Source of the DNA: Elymus sibiricus | Taxonomy: Eukaryota; Streptophyta; Magnoliopsida; Poales; Poaceae | DNA length: 64,000 nt | Assembly (NCBI GenBank): GCA_039707655.1 | Contig: CM077667.1 | Coordinates: 59,859,628-59,923,627 of the forward strand | Direction: 5' to 3' | In this document: positions 58,922-64,000 of the stretch, one piece after another | Position numbering within the stretch: the first letter of the stretch is position 1 | Layout: the number at the start of each line of letters is the position of its first letter | The notes under the pieces: generated by a model | The model's database searches: none | The model's input: the letters and a program-made list of their open reading frames with translations, nothing else | What the model was told of the DNA's origin: nothing | Position numbers and translations under genes: made by a program

Positions 58922-60450
58922 TTGAGTGGGAGGAAGGTAGAACTTGATGAGGTTATTGAACCGTCACTTCAGTTGGATGGTAGCACGACGCAGAAAGATG
59001 TTTCTGCGGCGCCTACACCGAATGAAGAGGAAGTTAATGATGATGATCATGACACTTCGGATCATGTTACTACCGAACCTCGTAGGCCGACAAGAACTCA
59101 TACCGCCTCTGAGTGGTACGTCAATCATGTCTTGGAGGTCATGTTGTTAGACAACAGTGAACCTACGAGCTATGAAGAAGCAATGGTGGGCCCGGATTCC
59201 AACAAATGGCTAGGAGCAATGAAATCCGAGAAAGGATCCATGTATGAAAACCAAGTATGGACTTTGGTAGACTTGTCCGTTGAACGGCAGGCCGTTGAGT
59301 ACAAATGGACCTTTAAGAAGAAGACAGACGCTGATGGTAAATGTCACCATTTATAAAGCTCGACTTGTCACAAAGAAGTTTCCGACAAAGTTCAAGGAGT
59401 TGACTACGATGAGACTTTCTCACCCATAGCGATGCTAAAGTCAGTTGGATATGTTAGCAGTTGCTGCATTTTTTGATTATGAAATCTGGCAGGTGGATGT
59501 CAAAACATTGTTTCCTTAACGGTTTCCTTGAGGAAAGGTTGTATGTGATACAACCGGAAGGTTTTGTCAGTCCTAAGTATGCTAAAATGTATGCAAGCTC
59601 CAGCAATCCCTCTATGGACTATAGCAAGCATCTCGGAGTTGGAATATACGCTTTGATAAGGTGATCAAAGTTTTTGGGTCTATACAAAGTTTATGAGAAA
59701 CTTGTATTTACAATAAAGTGAGTGGGAGCACTATAGAATTTCTGATAAGTATATGTGGATGACATATTGTTGATCAGAAATGATGTAGAATTTCTAGAAA
59801 GCATAAAAGGTTGTTTGAAAGGAGTTTTTCAAAGGAAGACCTGGAATGAAGCTACTTAAATATTGGGCATCAGGATCTATAGAAATAGATCAAGACGTCT
59901 GATAAGACTTTCAATGAGTACATACCTTGACAAGGTTTTGAAAGAGTTCAAAATGGATCAGTCAAAGAAAGAGTTCTTGCCTGATTTGTAAGGTGTGGAG
60001 TTGAGTGAGACTCAAAGCTCGACCACGGCAGAAGAAAGAGAAAGGACGAAGGTCATCCCCTATGCCTTATCCATAGGCTCTGTATAGTATGCCATGTTGT
60101 GTACCGTACCTGGTGTGTGCCTTGCCATGAGTCTGTCAAGGGGTACAAGAGTGGTCCAGGAGTGAATCACTGGACAGCGGTCAAAATTATCCGTAGTAAC
60201 TAGAGGACTAAGGAAATTTTTCTCAATTATGGAGGTGATAAAGAGTTCGTCATAAAGGGTTACATCGATGCAAGCTTTGACACCAATCTGGATGACTCTG
60301 AGTAGCAATCCGGATACGTATAGTGGAGCAGCCATTTGGAATATCTCCAAGTGGAGCATGGTAGCATCTGAAGTATGACATATAGATTTGCAAAGAACAC
60401 ATGGATCTTAATGTTGCAGACTGTTGACTAAAACCTCTCCCACATGCAAA
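58922..60450 (+). pseudogene. pol: Copia reverse transcriptase and RNase H (broken)
   Basis: The linker (DELDEV-like acidic region, TTEPRRPTRTHTASEWY) leads into RT with EAMVGPDSNKWLGAMKSE and TLVDLSVERQAVEYKWTFKK, then frame changes, FLNGFLEERLYVIQPEGFVS, and YVDD at 59752-59763. RNase H continues to about 60450 with multiple shifts, next to the polypurine AGTGCAAGTGGGAGAC (60535-60550). Confidence 0.82.
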
Positions 60451-60550
60451 AAATGATCGAACGCCAGAACTCATTGGGTGTTAGATTCATAACAATGTAA
60501 ATCACATAGCGATGTGAGCTAGATTATTAACTCTAGTGCAAGTGGGAGAC

Positions 60551-62355
60551 TGTTGGAAATATGCCCTCGAGGCAATAATAAAATGGTTATTATATATTTC
60601 CTTGTTCATGATAATCGTTTATTATCCATGCTATAATTGTATTGATTGGAAACTCAAAATACATGTGTGGGTACATAGACAACACTGTGTCCCTAGTATG
60701 CCTCTAATAGACTAGCTCGTTGATCAAAGATGGTCAAGGTTTCCTAGCCATAGACATGAGATGTCATTTGATAATGGGGTCACATCATTAGGAGAATGAT
60801 GTGATGGACAAGACCCAAACTATGAATGTAGCATATGATCGTGTCAGTTTATTGCTATTGTACCTACGTGTCAAAGTATCTGTTCCTATGACCATGAGAT
60901 CATGCAACTCACTAACACCGGAGGAGTACCTTATGTGTATCAAACGTCGCAACGTAACTGGGTGACTATAAAGATGCTCTGCAGGTATCTCGGAGGGTGT
61001 CTGTTGAGTTGGCATGGATCAAGACTGGGATTTGTTACTCCGTGTGATGGAGAGGTATCTCAGGGCCCACTCGGTAATACAACATCACAATGAGCCTGGC
61101 AAGCAAAGTGACTAAAGAGTTAGCCACGGGATCTTGTATTATGGAACGAGTAAAGAGACTTGCCAGTAACAAGATTGAACTAGGTATAGAGATACCGACG
61201 ATTGAATCTCGGGCAAGTAACGTACCGAAGAACAAAGGGAATAGCATACGGGATTAACTGAATCCTTGACATAGAGGTTCAACCGATAAAGATCTTCATA
61301 GAATATGTAGTAACCAATATGGGCATTCAGGTCCCGCTATTGGTTATTGACCGTAGAGGGGTATCGGTCATGTCTACATAGTTCTCGAACCCGCAGGGTC
61401 TGCACACTTAACGTTCGGTGACATTTCGGTAGTATTGAGTTATGCATGGTGGTGACCGAAGGTTGTTCGGAGTCCCAGATGAGATCCCGGATGTCATGAG
61501 GAGCTTCGGAATAGTCCGGAGGTAAAGATTGATATATAGGAAGTCCCGTTTTGGTCTCCGGAAAAGTTTCGGGCACTTCCGGTAGTGTACCATGAGTGAC
61601 GAATGGGTTCCGGGGGGTCCACCAAGTGGGGACCACCCACCCCAAGGGTCACATGGACCTAGGAGTTGCGCACCAGCCCCTGGTGGGCTGGCCGGCCAGC
61701 CCCTTGGAGGCGCTTGCGCAAGGGGTGGGGAAGGGGCCAAGTGGGAAGAAGTCCCACTAGGATTCCACCTCCCTTGTGGGAGGTGGACTCCTCCCCCTTG
61801 TGGTTCGGCCAATTCCCTAGGGGAAACCCTAGGGCTACCTCCTCCTCCCTCCCTCCTATATATACTAGAGGGTTTTTGAGGGCAGCCCCAACCTGAAAAG
61901 CCACGGCTGCCTCTCTCTCCTTCTAGATCTGTTCTCCACTAGATCGTTTCGGTTGTGCTTGGCGAAGCCCTGCCGGGACAGCTCCACCACCACCGCCACC
62001 ACGCCGTTGTGCTAGCGGAGAACTCATCTACCTCTCCACTCTCGCTTGCTGGATCAAGGAGGTGGAGATCGTCATCGAGCTGTACGTGTGCTGAACGCGG
62101 AGGTGCCGTTCGTTCGGCGCTAGATTGGAAGGCCCGTGATTGGATCGCGGGACGGATCGTGATTGGATCGCGGGACGGATTGCGATTTGGATCGTGAAGA
62201 CGTTCGACTACATCAACCGCATTTATTAATGCTTCCCGCTTAGCGATCTACAAGGGTATGTAGATCCACTCTCCCTCTCGTAGATGCTCGTCACCATTGA
62301 CAGATCTTGTATGCGCGTAGGAATTTTTTTGTTTCCCATGCAACGTTCCCCAACA
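60551..62355 (+). repeat. 3' LTR (1805 bp)
   Basis: Collinear with 53721-55503 with scattered substitutions. It is 22 bp longer, mainly from a tandem duplication of GATTGGATCGCGGGACGGAT near 62140-62185. Confidence 0.95.
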
Positions 62356-62360
62356 CTATC

Positions 62361-62886
62361 TTTTACTCTCATAAAATACTAACTTTCATGCAAGAGTCAA
62401 GTTCATCTCTATTCCAACATTTTCATGTTTTATTGGTAAGCACCATGTGTTGGGGATTATCCAGGCATATATATCCAGTGTGATGTAGATGATCACGAGT
62501 TATTATTGTTGACATTATCCTTGAGGTAAATAAGTTGGGCGTGGCAAAAACAATAAGCCCCTATCTTCCCATGTGTCTGATGGAAACACTAGCTCCAAAA
62601 GTATGCAATGAGTGCCAGTGATCATAGAATACTAAATGATAGTTGAGTATGTGAACTTGCTAAAATAAAAGCTCTTACATATACCGTCCTATGAAATATG
62701 ATGAATTGTGATTATATCAATGACTAAGAACATGGTTTGTTGATTGTGAATAAAGTATATGCTTCGTACTTCCATGTTGTGGATAGACTGTTAGTTGCTT
62801 ATGAGAAGTTATATGATCAAAAACTTGCTCTTATGTTAATATTCATGATGCTCTCATGTCCGTATTTTGTTTTTATCGACACCTCC
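62361..62886 (+). other. Athila-like interior, continued
   Basis: Resumes the non-coding tail after the Copia insertion (TTTTACTCTCATAAAATAC). It runs to the Tat-like LTR at 62887, whose possible target copy is CCTCC at 62882-62886. No gene. Confidence 0.65.
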
Positions 62887-63387
62887 TGTCGGTGTCAAAA
62901 CCGGCGGATCTCGGGTAGGGGGTCCCGAGCTGTGGGTCTTGGATCGATGGGTAATAGGAGACAAGGGAGACGGTGTTTACCCAGGTTCGGGCCCTCCTAT
63001 GGAGGTAAAACCCTATGTCCTGCTTTGTTTGTATTGATGATGGTGTATGAAGTACAGAGTTGATCTACCACGAGATCGTATGTAGTGGTCTAAACCCAAA
63101 GAGCTATGCTCGTATGATGATATGATCTATGATGATCTGATTGTCCATAATGACTAGCCTGGCCTCGGCTTATATAACACACCAGAGGCCTAGGATAACA
63201 AGAGTCCTAGTCGGCTACGTCGGTGGAGAGGAGTCCTTGCCTTGATCACCAAGTCTTGTGGAATCTTCCTCGTATGCATCATGAGCTGTCCGAACTGGCC
63301 CATTAATGAACTGCCCTGGGGGTCCTCGGCACGACCCACTGGTCGGGAGACGACGTGGTGAGTACCCCCTAGTCCAGGACACCGTCA
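62887..63387 (-). repeat. 3' LTR (501 bp)
   Basis: Plus orientation TGTCGGTGTCAAAACCGGCGG to CCAGGACACCGTCA. The outer part matches the 417-bp LTRs at 5928 and 10848 reversed; the inner part resembles the LTR at 19649 more, so it links the two. Confidence 0.9.
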
Positions 63388-64000
63388 GTAGCCCCCTGAA
63401 CCGGTCTTCAAGTTAGGGACGCTCCTCGGTTCTTTCGAACAGTTCTTCGTCTTCGGCCGTCGGTCTAGAAAACTGGTTCAATAAATCTTCCCATCACTGA
63501 TCTTGTGGATCACCGAGGTGAATCCTAAGAGTTCACAAGTCGGGCATCCGAGGAGCCCCTTTAAGTTATCGGCCTGTATTAATGCCTCATTATTTTTACG
63601 CCACAACTCGGCTCCGAAGTGTGTCCCGTGTAGCGGTATCCTCTTGTGTCCGAGCTCCAACGCCGAATTGTATCCGAGGTGTCTTTCTGAGCCCGAGCTC
63701 CAACGCTGGTCGGCATCCAAGGTGTCATAGGATACCTCGGTCTCTGAATATTTGAAGTAGTTCATCCGAGCTTAAATATCGGGATAGTCTTTTATGGAGC
63801 CAGCCGTTCGCATTCGAGCTTTATGACAGACTGCTTCCGAAGTGTCTTCGATCTTGAGCTTTGTGCCGGAATGATTCCAAGCTCCAACGCCGGACCGCAT
63901 CCGAGCTCCAACGATGAACAGCGTCTGAGGTGTCATAAACTACCTCAGTCTTTAAAAGATTGAACGAATTCAGCCGAGCTTAATGCCGGAAATGCCCTCT
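62887..64000 (-). mobile_element. Tat-like non-autonomous element (minus), running off the window
   Basis: The LTR at 62887-63387 is followed by GTAGCCCCCTGAACC, the reversed polypurine tract identical in type to the one before 10848. The interior at 63388-64000 is the reverse of 10113-10847, including the TTGGAGCTCGGA minisatellite. The 5' part lies beyond the window. Confidence 0.88.

Larger units (their letters stand above)
53721..62355 (+). mobile_element. Complete Angela/BARE1-like Copia element with CTATC target duplication
   Basis: LTRs 53721-55503 and 60551-62355 flank a 5-kb interior in the order leader, gag, protease, integrase, RT, RNase H, polypurine tract. The 5-bp duplication CTATC at 53716-53720 and 62356-62360 is perfect. 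All coding parts carry stops or shifts, so this copy cannot encode its own proteins. Confidence 0.95.
44967..62886 (+). mobile_element. Athila-lineage Gypsy element, autonomous type, inactive, carrying a solo LTR and an Angela-like Copia
   Basis: 5' LTR (left end truncated), tRNA-Asp-type primer site, gag, protease, RT, RNase H, integrase, then a third ORF and a long non-coding tail. The tail is interrupted by 51841-52937 (CTTTG duplication) and 53721-62355 (CTATC duplication) and then by the Tat-like element at 62887. The 3' LTR is not reached. Tail pieces 51779-51840, 52943-53720 and 62361-62886 belong together by order. Confidence 0.82.

Noticed and set aside
62737..63063. 108-codon plus-strand frame crossing 62887
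   Set aside because: It spans the boundary between the Athila-like interior and a Tat-like LTR, so it is a chance fusion.

Overview
The window contains no cellular gene that I can support. It is a nest of plant transposable elements of the kind that fills Triticeae (wheat, Aegilops, barley) intergenic DNA. Three things point there: Copia LTRs beginning TGTTGGAAATATGCCCTAG (Angela/BARE1/WIS type), Athila-like Gypsy elements with a tRNA-Asp-type primer site (TGGCGCCGTTGCCGGGGA), and a CACTA transposon beginning CACTAGTGCAGGCGG. Family names come from remembered family sequences, not a search. Superfamily and lineage are firmer than names.

Layout. 1-976: 3' end and partial LTR of an Angela-like Copia. 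977-5250: truncated, very GC-rich Tat-like Gypsy element with a 3' LTR (4279-5250) and an antisense spliced gene that is open over four exons. 5251-20119: a second Tat-like Gypsy in the opposite orientation, with 5' LTR (19649-20119), broken gag-pol and a decayed homologue of the antisense gene; a non-autonomous relative (5928-11264) is inserted in that gene. 20120-21786: Copia-like gag fragment, primer site and LTR. 21787-24156: unassigned DNA, then an Athila-like LTR and internal remnant. 24157-30069: CACTA left part with gene-fragment-like ORFs and a tandem array with a period near 500 bp. 30070-32173: 3' end of a gag-only Athila-like element. 32174-44966: Angela-like Copia (minus), carrying a solo LTR (34575-36151) and a complete gag-only element (38059-44671). 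44967-62886: autonomous-type but dead Athila-like element (plus), carrying a solo LTR (51841-52937) and a complete Angela-like Copia (53721-62355). 62887-64000: another Tat-like non-autonomous element (minus), running off the end.

Five insertions have target-site duplications I could read: GCGTT/GCATT, CATGG, CATCT, CTTTG and CTATC. Interrupted reading frames resume across two of them (5928-11264 and 38059-44671), which fixes the nesting order there.

The most interesting feature is the pair of spliced genes lying antisense to Tat-lineage elements beside their 3' LTR. Each encodes an N-terminal domain resembling the 'putative gypsy-type transposon' family, a charged linker and a C-terminal coiled coil. 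Antisense extra ORFs are known in Tat-lineage elements such as maize Grande, so the class is not new. The first copy (977-5250) is unusually intact and CpG-rich.
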